DNA of 44,636 nucleotides, from the NCBI GenBank assembly GCA_002329365.1, contig DCUB01000027.1, forward strand, positions 1 to 44,636, read 5' to 3'. Of this stretch, positions 33,249 to 41,575 are shown one piece after another. Positions within the stretch are counted from its first letter, which is position 1. Every line of letters begins with the position of its first letter. Below the pieces are notes generated by a model. It saw only the letters and a list, made by a program, of their open reading frames with translations, ran no database searches and was not told the DNA's origin. The position numbers were made by a program, and so were the translations under genes. This DNA comes from Ruminococcaceae bacterium UBA1425. Its GTDB lineage: Bacteria; Bacillota; Clostridia; Oscillospirales; Acutalibacteraceae.

Positions 33249-36200
33249 ATGTATTTAAAGACGCTTGAAATTCAGGGATTCAAATCGTTTCCCGACAAAA
33301 CCGTATTGAGCTTCGGCAAGGGCATAACGTCGGTTGTCGGGCCGAACGGTTCAGGAAAAAGCAACATAGCCGACGCGATACGCTGGGTTTTGGGCGAGCA
33401 GTCCACGAAAAACCTGCGCGGCGCGCGTATGGAGGACGTCATTTTCGGCGGCACGAGCGTTCGCAAGGCGCTCGGCTTCGCCGAGGTCACGCTATGCCTT
33501 GACAACAGCGACAGGTCACTCGAAGGCTGCGACAGCGACGAGGTGTCGGTTTCGCGGCGCTATTACCGTTCGGGCGAAAGCGAATACAGGATGAACGGCG
33601 AAACCGTACGGCTCCGCGACATTCACGAGCTTTTTATGGACACCGGTCTCGGACGCGACGGCTATTCGATTGTAAGTCAGGGGCGCGTGGCCGACCTCAT
33701 ATCGTCGCGCTCCGCTCAGCGGCGCGAGATACTTGAGGAGGCGGCGGGGATTTCGGCGTACCGCTATCGCAGGCTTGACGCGACGCGCAAGCTTCAGCTT
33801 GCTGAGGACAACCTCATAAGATTAAGGGACATTTTAGCGGAGCTTGAAAGCCGCATAGGGCCGCTTAAAACGCAAAGCGAAAAGGCGCAGAAATTCCTTG
33901 TGCTTGCCGGGCAGAAAAAAGGGCTTGAAATAGGTCTGTGGCTTCACGCCATTGAAAAGGCAAAGACGGGGCTTCGCGAGCAGGAGCACAAGCTTTCGAT
34001 AGCCACCGCCCAGTACGAGGCTGCCGACAGGGAGCTGCGCGAGAATACGGAGGAAATCGAGCGCGTTATAGCCGAGGGACAGGCCGTAACGGTTGAGATA
34101 GAGGAAATACGCGGCACTGCGTCCTCAACTGAGGAGGAGGCTGCGCGCATAGACGGCGAAATCGCCGTCGAGAAAAACACGCTGGAGCACAACAGGGTAA
34201 CTATTGAGCGCATAACGCGCGACCTCGAGCAGGCGGCGTCGGACGAGCTTCAGGTCGACGAAATGATAGCCAAAACCGAAAAGGAAATAGAAGAGCTTGA
34301 AGCACTGAAGGAACAGCAAAACGAAATATTAAAACAGACGGCAGACGGCATTTTAGGGCTCCGCGACGAAAACGCAGCTTTTGCCGAGCATTCTTCAAAG
34401 CTGTCGCAAAAGCTGTCGGAGCTGACGCTGCTGCTGTCCGAAAAACGCATCGAAAGCACGACGGCATCGTCATCCGTTGACGAGATAAAATCAAGAACAG
34501 AGAACATCGACAAGGTCATTGAAAGCCGCGGCGGCGTGCTGGACGAAATAAGGGCGGAAAAGACCGACTGCGAATCGGAGCTTGAAGCACTTAGGGAAAA
34601 AGAGGCGGAGCTTCGGAATTTTGTCGCCGGTCACACGCTGCGCTCGAAGAACAAAAGAGAAAAGGCGCAGGAACTGAAAGACGAAATCGACGACCTTAAC
34701 CTTGATATACAGCAAAAGCTTGCAAGAGCAAAAATGCTCGACGAGCTTGAGAAAAACATGGAGGGCTATTCGGGCAGCGTCCGGGCTGTCATTAAGGAGT
34801 CGAAAAGAGGTATGCTTCACGGCATACACGGAACGATTTCGCAGCTCATCAACGTTGAGGAAAAATACGCAACAGCCATCGAAACGGCATTCGGCGCGTC
34901 TGTTCAGGACATCGTCACCGACAGTGAAAACGACGCGAAAAAAGCCATAAAATACCTTAGGGAAAACCGCGCGGGCAGAGCTACCTTCCTACCGCTTGCG
35001 ACAGTAAGGCACAAGCCCTTCACGGAAACGGGGCTTGAAAGCTGCGAAGGCTTTGTCGCAATGGCAGACGAGCTTCTTACATACGACAAAAAGTATGAGG
35101 AAGTAATGAAATTTCAGCTTTCAAGAACGGCGGTAGCCGAGGATATGGACAGCGCCATAGCAATAGCGCGAAAATACGGGCAGCGGTTTAAAATAGTAAC
35201 GCTCGACGGTCAGGTGATAAACGCCGGCGGCTCCATAACAGGAGGCTCAAGGGGGCATAACTCGGGACTTCTGAGCCGTCAGAACGAAACCGAAAAGCTT
35301 AAAAAGCAGGCCGCCGAGCTTACGAAAAAAGCGGAAGAAAAGCAGGCTGCCTACAAGTCGCTCACCGAGGAGCTTGCCGCCGTGGACGCCGATCTGAGCG
35401 GCGCGTCAGCCGACCTCACGCGTGCGCAGGAGGCCGTTATACGCAAAGAGGGCGAGCTGAAGATAATTGAAGGCAGAATCGAATCTGTAAGCGGCGCGCT
35501 TTCCGAGCTTAAGGGCGAAAAGGAGAAAAACGCCGAAAGGATTTCCTCCCTTGAGGAGCAGATAAAAAAATCCGAGGTGGAAATATCCGTAATATCGGGC
35601 GAGATAGACGAAGCTCAGGACAAATTGGGCGAGCTCGGCAAAAGCCGCGAGGACATCGAACGCCGCCGCGAGGAGCTTTCAGCGGCGGAGTCCGAAATAA
35701 ACATGAAAATCCTGTCGCTGCAAAAGGACATTGAGGCAAAGCGTGAGGCTATCGAGTCCTACAACAGGCTTAAATTCACAAGCAAGGACAAGCTTGCCGA
35801 GCTGAACGAAGAAATTGCCGGAATTGCCGTGGGCAGCCGCGAAACAAAGGAAAAGATACATCAGATGGAGCTGCGTGCGCAGGAGCTTCGCGCGTCAGTC
35901 GGCAGTATTAACGAAAAAATATCAGAGCTTATAAACAAAAGAACAGAGCTTGAAAGGCTCAGCACGGAAATGCGCCGTAAGGAACGTGCCGTCAGCGAGG
36001 TCAAGGAAAATTTAAGCGGCGAGCTTGCGAGGCTTGAAGAGCGGCGCGCGGCGATGGAAAACGAGCTTGAAACTACAAAAACAAAGCTTTACGACGAATA
36101 TAATCTTACCCTGCGCGAAGCGGAGGAAATGAATATCGTAATTGACGACTACCCGAAGGCGCAGCGCGAGCTTATAGAGCTTCGCAACAAAATACGCGCC

Positions 36201-36821
36201 TTGGGCAGCGTAAATGTGGGCGCCATTGACGAATACAAAGAGGTTTCCGAGCGCTATGAATACCTAAGCGGCCAGATTAACGACGTCGAGCGCTCAAAGG
36301 AGGAGCTGACAAGGCTCATCGGCGACCTTACGGGAAAGATGGCGGAGCGCTTCCGCGAGCAGTTTGCCAGAATAAACACCTTCTTCGCCGAAACGTTCGC
36401 GGAGCTGTTCGACGGCGGCAAAGCGGAGCTTATACTCGAAAATCAGCTTGACGTGCTCGAGTGCAATATCGACATCAGGGTTCAGCCGCCGGGCAAAAAC
36501 GTCCAGAACATAGACCTGCTCTCCGGCGGCGAAAAGGGGCTTTCGGCAATAGCGCTGCTGTTCGCCATTCTCAAGGTGTCGCCGGCTCCCTTCTGTGTTT
36601 TCGACGAGGTAGAGGCGGCTCTCGACGACGTAAACGTCACGCGCTATGCCCAATATGTCCGCCGGATGACAAAGAACACGCAGTTTATATTAATAACACA
36701 CAGGCGCGGCACAATGGAGGAGTCGGATACGCTTTACGGCGTCACAATGCAGGAGGAGGGCGTCTCAAAGCTGCTTGAGCTGAAAACCGCCGAAATGGCA
36801 AAGAGGCTCGGAATAGATTAA
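33249..36821 (+). CDS. smc: Chromosome segregation protein SMC
   Basis: This 1190-residue ATPase forms the arms of the bacterial condensin and organises the nucleoid with ScpA and ScpB. The Walker A motif GPNGSGKSN is at 31-39. Two long coiled coils (about 165-500 and 670-1000) flank a hinge around 515-640 that includes YSGSVRAVI and GSITGGS. The C-terminal head has LLSGGEKGLSAIALLF, Walker B in CVFDEVEAALDD, and the H-loop LITHRRGTME. Length is normal. The region is intact despite its size. AAGGAT lies a little far upstream of the ATG. No ftsY follows; instead a 156-base gap with repeats leads to dut. Confidence 0.97.
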   Translation: MYLKTLEIQGFKSFPDKTVLSFGKGITSVVGPNGSGKSNIADAIRWVLGEQSTKNLRGARMEDVIFGGTSVRKALGFAEVTLCLDNSDRSLEGCDSDEVSVSRRYYRSGESEYRMNGETVRLRDIHELFMDTGLGRDGYSIVSQGRVADLISSRSAQRREILEEAAGISAYRYRRLDATRKLQLAEDNLIRLRDILAELESRIGPLKTQSEKAQKFLVLAGQKKGLEIGLWLHAIEKAKTGLREQEHKLSIATAQYEAADRELRENTEEIERVIAEGQAVTVEIEEIRGTASSTEEEAARIDGEIAVEKNTLEHNRVTIERITRDLEQAASDELQVDEMIAKTEKEIEELEALKEQQNEILKQTADGILGLRDENAAFAEHSSKLSQKLSELTLLLSEKRIESTTASSSVDEIKSRTENIDKVIESRGGVLDEIRAEKTDCESELEALREKEAELRNFVAGHTLRSKNKREKAQELKDEIDDLNLDIQQKLARAKMLDELEKNMEGYSGSVRAVIKESKRGMLHGIHGTISQLINVEEKYATAIETAFGASVQDIVTDSENDAKKAIKYLRENRAGRATFLPLATVRHKPFTETGLESCEGFVAMADELLTYDKKYEEVMKFQLSRTAVAEDMDSAIAIARKYGQRFKIVTLDGQVINAGGSITGGSRGHNSGLLSRQNETEKLKKQAAELTKKAEEKQAAYKSLTEELAAVDADLSGASADLTRAQEAVIRKEGELKIIEGRIESVSGALSELKGEKEKNAERISSLEEQIKKSEVEISVISGEIDEAQDKLGELGKSREDIERRREELSAAESEINMKILSLQKDIEAKREAIESYNRLKFTSKDKLAELNEEIAGIAVGSRETKEKIHQMELRAQELRASVGSINEKISELINKRTELERLSTEMRRKERAVSEVKENLSGELARLEERRAAMENELETTKTKLYDEYNLTLREAEEMNIVIDDYPKAQRELIELRNKIRALGSVNVGAIDEYKEVSERYEYLSGQINDVERSKEELTRLIGDLTGKMAERFREQFARINTFFAETFAELFDGGKAELILENQLDVLECNIDIRVQPPGKNVQNIDLLSGGEKGLSAIALLFAILKVSPAPFCVFDEVEAALDDVNVTRYAQYVRRMTKNTQFILITHRRGTMEESDTLYGVTMQEEGVSKLLELKTAEMAKRLGID

Positions 36822-36850
36822 ATTTGCAGTAGTCTGTAACACCTTAACAT

Positions 36851-36891
36851 TGACTCAGATATATTTGTGATTCAAACCATTGATGTAGGGA
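36851..36891. repeat. 41-bp intergenic repeat, forward copy
   Basis: TGACTCAGATATATTTGTGA and the following bases to GATGTAGGGA match the reverse complement of 5363-5403 at about 32 of 41 positions. The two stretches TGACTCA and GATGTAGGG are identical in both. The 20-bp palindrome at 36925 lies 33 bases further on. Confidence 0.55.
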
Positions 36892-36924
36892 TTTAGGCAG
36901 GTTTCAGACGATACATGGCAGCAG

Positions 36925-36944
36925 GGAACGCATTTATGCGTTCC
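36925..36944. repeat. 20-bp palindrome (GGAACGCAT type)
   Basis: GGAACGCAT-TT-ATGCGTTCC is a perfect nine-pair hairpin with a two-base loop. The outer GGAACG/CGTTCC and the flanks AG and G are as in 5429 and 8324, but the inner three pairs are different and still complementary. It lies 33 bases before the dut ATG. Confidence 0.72.
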
Positions 36945-36977
36945 GCAGATTTAATGTTGTCAAAGGACGGTTATAGC

Positions 36978-37418
36978 ATGGAAAGCATAAAAATAATGAA
37001 GGTCCGCGATAACGCGAAGATTCCGATAAGGGCGACGGAGGGCAGCGCGGGGCTTGACCTCTGCGCCTGCATTGACGAACCGATTACCATTCCGGGCAGA
37101 GGTCACGCGTTTGTGCCGACGGGCATAGCCGTTGCGCTGCCGGGCAGCGCATGGGCGGCGTTTGTTTTTGCGCGGAGCGGTCTTGCCATTAAGCACGGAA
37201 TCGGTCTTCTGAACGGCGTCGGCGTAGTAGACAGCGATTACAGGGGAGAGGTCCGCGTAGGGCTTATAAACCAGTTTGACGAGGATTATACAATATCGCC
37301 GGGCGAAAGAATAGCCCAGCTTGTCGTAATGCCCGTGTCGATGATGCCTGTGGAGGAAGCCGACACGCTCGACGAAACGGACAGGGGAGCGGGAGGCTTC
37401 GGCTCAACAGGAAGATAA
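36978..37418 (+). CDS. dut: dUTP diphosphatase
   Basis: This 146-residue trimeric enzyme hydrolyses dUTP to dUMP and keeps uracil out of DNA. The five dUTPase motifs appear in order: AGLDLCA, ARSGLAIKHGI, GVVDSDYRGEV, GERIAQLVV and the C-terminal RGAGGFGSTGR. ATG 36978 is chosen because AAAGGA lies ten bases upstream and the family starts here. The reading frame stays open upstream to 36915, but that part runs through an intergenic palindrome. It is followed nine bases later by the next gene. Confidence 0.95.
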   Translation: MESIKIMKVRDNAKIPIRATEGSAGLDLCACIDEPITIPGRGHAFVPTGIAVALPGSAWAAFVFARSGLAIKHGIGLLNGVGVVDSDYRGEVRVGLINQFDEDYTISPGERIAQLVVMPVSMMPVEEADTLDETDRGAGGFGSTGR

Positions 37419-37427
37419 GGAGCAGTT

Positions 37428-37964
37428 ATGGACAGAAAAAGGGTTTTCATAATTGCGGCGGCTGTCGTGATAGCCGCCACAGGTGTTTTGTGCTGCGTTA
37501 TAGCGTATGTCGGCAGACAAAGCGGTGGTCAGACGGGGCAGATTGTGGCGGGAGCCGATGAGGACGACGTGTTTTTTGATTTTAAGGGCGAAACAGCGGC
37601 CGAAAGGGAAGCTGAAAATGCGACGTGCCGCGCTAAGGTTACGGGTGACAAGGCGCGCGCCTTTGAGATGAGGTTTTCACGCAGGGAAAATATTGAACAG
37701 TATATAAAGGGGGGCGAAAACATATATTTCGCCTCCGTCGATTACGGGAACGGCCCCGTAGCCATACCGATGGAAAACGTGAAGATTCTTGAGGACATAA
37801 AGACGGCAGAATATGTGCTGACGCTTGTCCCGACCGGCGGAGACGTAGACGCCGGCAGGGCGGAGGGCAGCACGGTGCGGTTTTATATAGCTTCTCCAGA
37901 GGCCGAAAGCTCCTTTGTCCTGTTTATGGCGTCGGCAAAATGCGAGGGAACGGTAAGGGATTAA
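37428..37964 (+). CDS. Membrane-anchored protein of unknown function
   Basis: The 178-residue product has one N-terminal membrane helix (residues about 7-28) after a basic MDRKR start. An extracytoplasmic acidic region of about 150 residues follows, with beta-strand character (NIYFASVDYGNGPVAIP, TVRFYIASP). I do not recognise a family. AAGGAG lies just before the ATG. It sits between dut and dtd with short gaps, so it is probably co-transcribed with housekeeping genes, but nothing ties it to them functionally. Confidence 0.65.
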   Translation: MDRKRVFIIAAAVVIAATGVLCCVIAYVGRQSGGQTGQIVAGADEDDVFFDFKGETAAEREAENATCRAKVTGDKARAFEMRFSRRENIEQYIKGGENIYFASVDYGNGPVAIPMENVKILEDIKTAEYVLTLVPTGGDVDAGRAEGSTVRFYIASPEAESSFVLFMASAKCEGTVRD

Positions 37965-37985
37965 CATTATAAGAAGGCATAGATT

Positions 37986-38453
37986 ATGAGAGCTGTAATT
38001 CAGCGTGTAACCTACTCCTCTGTCAGTGTAGGCGGCGAGCTTATCGCCGAAACGTGCAGGGGCTTCAATATCCTGCTCGGTGTTGTCGAGGGCGACACAA
38101 AAGCCGAGGCGGAGCTTTTGGCGTCAAAAACGGCAAAGCTACGTGTTTTCGAGGACGAAAACGAAAAGATGAATCTTTCCATAACAGACGTGGGCGGCAG
38201 CGCGCTCGTTATTTCGCAGTTTACCCTGTGCGCCGACTGCCGGAAGGGCAACCGCCCGTCCTTTGCGTCATCCGCGCAGCCCGTGGAGGCAAGGGCCCTG
38301 TATGAGTATTACGCCGAACAGCTCAGGGAAAACGGCGTCGGGGATGTAAAAACGGGCGTCTTCGGGGCAGACATGGCGGTACGCATCGACAACGACGGCC
38401 CCGTAACGATTATTCTCGACACCGACATTTACAAACAAAGCAGGAGAAAATAA
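37986..38453 (+). CDS. dtd: D-aminoacyl-tRNA deacylase
   Basis: This 155-residue cytoplasmic enzyme hydrolyses D-amino acids, and glycine mischarged on tRNA-Ala, from tRNA. It starts MRAVIQRVTYSSVSV. The active site is formed by S77-Q-F-T-L81 and the cross-subunit loop with G138-P139 in NDGPVT. Length is normal. GAAGG precedes the ATG. The next gene begins two bases after its stop codon. Confidence 0.96.
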   Translation: MRAVIQRVTYSSVSVGGELIAETCRGFNILLGVVEGDTKAEAELLASKTAKLRVFEDENEKMNLSITDVGGSALVISQFTLCADCRKGNRPSFASSAQPVEARALYEYYAEQLRENGVGDVKTGVFGADMAVRIDNDGPVTIILDTDIYKQSRRK

Positions 38454-38455
38454 CT

Positions 38456-39091
38456 ATGAAGCTTCAGACATTTCCTATCGGCACTTACGGCGCGAACTGC
38501 TATGTCCTTACCGACGAAAAAAGCGGCGAAACTGCTGTAATCGACCCGGCATGGCTTACAGACGAGCTGAAAAAAGCCGTAGACAGCGCTGCTTTCGTAA
38601 AATACATTTTTCTCACCCACGGTCATTTTGACCATATATGCGGAGTGTTCGACCTTCACGCCTATACCGGCGCGCCCGTCGCTATCCATGAGGCGGACGC
38701 GGACTGCCTTTTCGACGAAAAAAAGAGCCATGCGAATGAGAGCGAATACACCTTTAAGCCCGTTCACGCCGATATTCTTCTGAACGAGGGCGACGTTTTT
38801 TCTCTCGGCGGCAGCAGCATAACGGTAATGCATACGCCCGGTCACACCAAGGGCGGCGTATGCTTTGTATGCGAGCCGGATAGAATGATTTTTTCGGGCG
38901 ACACGCTTTTCCGCTCTACGGTCGGAAGGACGGATTTCGAGGGCGGCAGCACACGGGAAATGGCGGAATCAATAGAGCGGCTCAGGCATCTTGACGGCGA
39001 TTACGACGTATACCCGGGGCATAGCAGAAGCACTACGCTGCAGCATGAGCGCGAGCGTAATTTTTTTATAAGGCGGCTGGGCAGAATATAA
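38456..39091 (+). CDS. MBL-fold hydrolase (glyoxalase II-like)
   Basis: This 211-residue protein has the metallo-beta-lactamase zinc motif H55-G-H57-F-D59-H60, then HTPGHTKGG near 125, SGDTLF near 150 and PGHS near 192, which complete a two-metal site. It is the size of the YcbL/YqgX group of glyoxalase II-like hydrolases, which cleave thioesters. The substrate is uncertain. AGGAG precedes the ATG. The stop overlaps the hemZ start by one base (TAATG). The dtd-MBL-hemZ arrangement is seen in other Firmicutes as far as I recall. Confidence 0.9.
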   Translation: MKLQTFPIGTYGANCYVLTDEKSGETAVIDPAWLTDELKKAVDSAAFVKYIFLTHGHFDHICGVFDLHAYTGAPVAIHEADADCLFDEKKSHANESEYTFKPVHADILLNEGDVFSLGGSSITVMHTPGHTKGGVCFVCEPDRMIFSGDTLFRSTVGRTDFEGGSTREMAESIERLRHLDGDYDVYPGHSRSTTLQHERERNFFIRRLGRI

Positions 39092-40548
39092 TGAAACTAT
39101 ACCTTTGCGGACACGGCTTTCGCTACGAAACCGAAAACCTTTGCAGGGTGTTCTTCCAAAACGAGGAGATTGAGGTGTCGAACGACGCTTCGGGCTTCGG
39201 TTCCGGCGGCATATCCGTCCTGACAAAGACAGAGGGCAACACGCTTTTTGTTTGGGCTCGCGCCGGCGGCAGGGAGCAGACAAGGGAAAAAGCCGTTCCC
39301 GCGGATATAGACGATAACGAGAGCGAGAGGGAGCTTTTATGCCTTCTGTTTTCCGCTTTGTCCGGGCTTACGGGGTATGTTCCGCCGTGGGGGATACTCA
39401 CGGGCGTACGTCCGTCAAAGCTTATGGGCGCGCTGATAAACGAGCTGTCGTATGATGCCGCGAAAAGGTATTTTACCGAAAAGCTCCTTGTAAGTGCCGA
39501 AAAAACAAATCTTACGGCAGACGTCGCGCTGCGCGAGGAGAAAACAATCAAAACGTCGCAAAAAAACTCGTTTAGCCTGTACGTCGCCGTTCCGTTCTGC
39601 CCGTCAAGATGCAGCTACTGCTCGTTTGTTTCACATTCGATTACAGGGAATAAGGCGAGGTCTCTCGTTTCACCGTATGTCGAGTTGCTTACAAAAGAGC
39701 TTTCCGAAATCGGCAGAATAGCGCGCGAGCTTTCGCTGAAGCTTGAAAGCGTTTATTTCGGCGGAGGAACGCCTACGGTGCTGAGCGCCGGGCAGCTCGG
39801 CGTCGTCTGCGAAGCCGTTGAAAAGAGCTTTGACCTTTCTTCCTGCCGTGAATACACTGTTGAGGCGGGCAGACCCGACACGATAACAAAAGAAAAGCTG
39901 AAGACGCTCAAAGAGAGCGGTGTTTCGCGCATAAGCATAAATCCGCAGACAATGAACGCGGAGGTTTTAAACAAAATAGGGCGGAAGCATTCCCCGCGCG
40001 ATACGCTCGACGCTTTTTCGCTCGCGCGCGGGGCGGGGTTTACAAATATCAACATGGATTTGATAGCGGGGCTTTACGGCGATACGACGGAAAGCTTTGC
40101 GGAATCACTTGATATCATAAGGTCGTTAATGCCCGAAAGCATAACGGTGCACACGCTGGCGCTTAAACGCGCGTCGTCGCTCGTCGCCCGCGAGAACGCC
40201 GAGGCTCCCGACGGTTCGGCAGTAGCCGTTATGCTCAAAGCCGTTCAGGAAAAGCTGCCCGAAAGCGGGTATCAACCTTACTATATGTACCGCCAAAGCC
40301 GCTCCGCCGGCAACTTTGAAAACGTCGGTTGGTGCCTTGAGGGCTTTGAATGCATATACAATGTTTTTATGATGGAGGAGTGCCACACGGTGCTCGCCGC
40401 AGGGGCGGGAGCCGTCACAAAGCTCCGCAGCCCAAACAGCGGCTATATCGAAAGAATTTTCAACTTCAAATATCCGTATGAATATATAAGCCGTTTTGAC
40501 GAGCTTATCGAACGAAAGAACAGAATAAAAGCTTTTTACGCAACATAA
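39091..40548 (+). CDS. hemZ: Coproporphyrinogen dehydrogenase-like radical SAM protein HemZ
   Basis: This 485-residue protein has the radical SAM cluster C170-P-S-R-C174-S-Y-C177, the SAM-binding YFGGGTPTVLS, and a HemN-like C-terminal region with ITVHTLALKRAS. An N-terminal extension of about 165 residues containing PPWGILTGVRPSKL is typical of HemZ rather than HemN. HemZ is annotated as an oxygen-independent coproporphyrinogen III dehydrogenase, but proteins of this group may have other radical SAM roles. No other haem genes are nearby. Translation is probably coupled to the MBL gene through TAATG. Confidence 0.92.
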   Translation: MKLYLCGHGFRYETENLCRVFFQNEEIEVSNDASGFGSGGISVLTKTEGNTLFVWARAGGREQTREKAVPADIDDNESERELLCLLFSALSGLTGYVPPWGILTGVRPSKLMGALINELSYDAAKRYFTEKLLVSAEKTNLTADVALREEKTIKTSQKNSFSLYVAVPFCPSRCSYCSFVSHSITGNKARSLVSPYVELLTKELSEIGRIARELSLKLESVYFGGGTPTVLSAGQLGVVCEAVEKSFDLSSCREYTVEAGRPDTITKEKLKTLKESGVSRISINPQTMNAEVLNKIGRKHSPRDTLDAFSLARGAGFTNINMDLIAGLYGDTTESFAESLDIIRSLMPESITVHTLALKRASSLVARENAEAPDGSAVAVMLKAVQEKLPESGYQPYYMYRQSRSAGNFENVGWCLEGFECIYNVFMMEECHTVLAAGAGAVTKLRSPNSGYIERIFNFKYPYEYISRFDELIERKNRIKAFYAT

Positions 40549-40566
40549 TATATAAGGTGGTCGCAA

Positions 40567-41493
40567 ATGAGCGGAACTACAAATAACCTGTCCGATATTA
40601 ACAGGCTCGCCGCCGAAGACGCAAATGCTTTCGTCGAGGCGTGCGAGCAAAGATATAATACAATGCTCGGCAATATAGCGGAGACGATACCGCACGACGA
40701 CGAAATCATGATTGTAATGCTTGCGGGCCCCAGCTCGGCGGGCAAAACAACAACGGCAAACAAGCTGATGTCCCGCTTTGCCGAAAAGGGCAAAGCTGCC
40801 CGTCGCGTTTCACTCGACGATTTTTACCTCGAGGAGCAGCGCGCACCGCTGTCGGAGAACGGTGTTCCCGACTTTGAAACCGTTTACGCGCTTGACCTCC
40901 CGCTAATTGAAAAAACTGTTCGCAATATTTTGTCCACAGGCGAGAGCGAACTGCCGCTGTTTGATTTCAAAACGCACAGGCGCGGCGTAAATCCGCAGCG
41001 TCTTTCGTTAAAAAACGGCGACGTCGTGATTTTTGAGGGGCTTCACGCGCTCAACCCCGTCATAACAGATATGTTCTCGCAAAAAAGTCTTTTCAAGCTG
41101 TATGTCAGCGTTTCTACGAGGATTTACGACGACGAGGGCGAGGTGGTGCTCAGCAAGCGCGACATAAGGCTTATCCGCCGCACCGTGCGCGACCATAAGC
41201 ACCGCAGCAGCCCCGTTGCAGACACCTTCGACATCTGGTCAAGCGTAATAAGCGGCGAAAACAAATATCTTTTCCCGTTCGAGGACAGAGCCGATGTCAA
41301 GCTGAACTCTTATTTTCCCTACGAGCCATGCGTCATAAGGGACGAGGCAATATGCGTCCTAAAAGAACTGCCGGAGAACAGCGTGCATTATAATAAATGC
41401 GAGTCGCTTATACACAATCTTGAAAAATTCGTCGCCCTTCCACAGTCTTTAATGCCGCGGGACTCGCTTCTGCGCGAGTTTTCGGGCAGTTAA
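40567..41493 (+). CDS. Uridine kinase-like nucleoside kinase
   Basis: This 308-residue P-loop kinase has Walker A AGPSSAGKTTT at 53-63. RVSLDDFYL soon afterwards supplies the catalytic Asp of uridine/phosphoribulokinase-type enzymes, and VIFEGLHALNP and IRLIRRTVRDHKHR follow. Many clostridial relatives of about 550 residues carry an N-terminal TGS and threonyl-tRNA-synthetase-like part; this protein lacks it and has only a 47-residue helical leader. Substrate is probably a nucleoside, but is not proven. AAGGTGG precedes the ATG. Confidence 0.85.
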   Translation: MSGTTNNLSDINRLAAEDANAFVEACEQRYNTMLGNIAETIPHDDEIMIVMLAGPSSAGKTTTANKLMSRFAEKGKAARRVSLDDFYLEEQRAPLSENGVPDFETVYALDLPLIEKTVRNILSTGESELPLFDFKTHRRGVNPQRLSLKNGDVVIFEGLHALNPVITDMFSQKSLFKLYVSVSTRIYDDEGEVVLSKRDIRLIRRTVRDHKHRSSPVADTFDIWSSVISGENKYLFPFEDRADVKLNSYFPYEPCVIRDEAICVLKELPENSVHYNKCESLIHNLEKFVALPQSLMPRDSLLREFSGS

Positions 41494-41503
41494 AGCGGAA
41501 TAT

Positions 41504-41532
41504 TTGCGTAAATTTGGCATATATGATATACT
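41504..41532 (+). promoter_or_regulatory. Likely promoter for the flippase gene
   Basis: TTGCGT at 41504-41509 and TATACT at 41527-41532 are 17 bases apart. The -10 box is good and the -35 box poor. Transcription would start about 36 bases before the TTG start codon. Confidence 0.5.
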
Positions 41533-41575
41533 AATTCAAATGTCGTCTTGATTTTCATGTACGGGAAGTGTCGCA

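Noticed and set aside
33249..36821. Altered ATPase motifs in SMC (GGEKGLS, FDEVEAALDD)
   Set aside because: The catalytic residues are all present and similar variants occur in ordinary clostridial SMC proteins.
36915..36977. Upstream extension of dut giving 21 more residues
   Set aside because: It reads through an intergenic palindrome, and the good ribosome site and family N-terminus point to ATG 36978.
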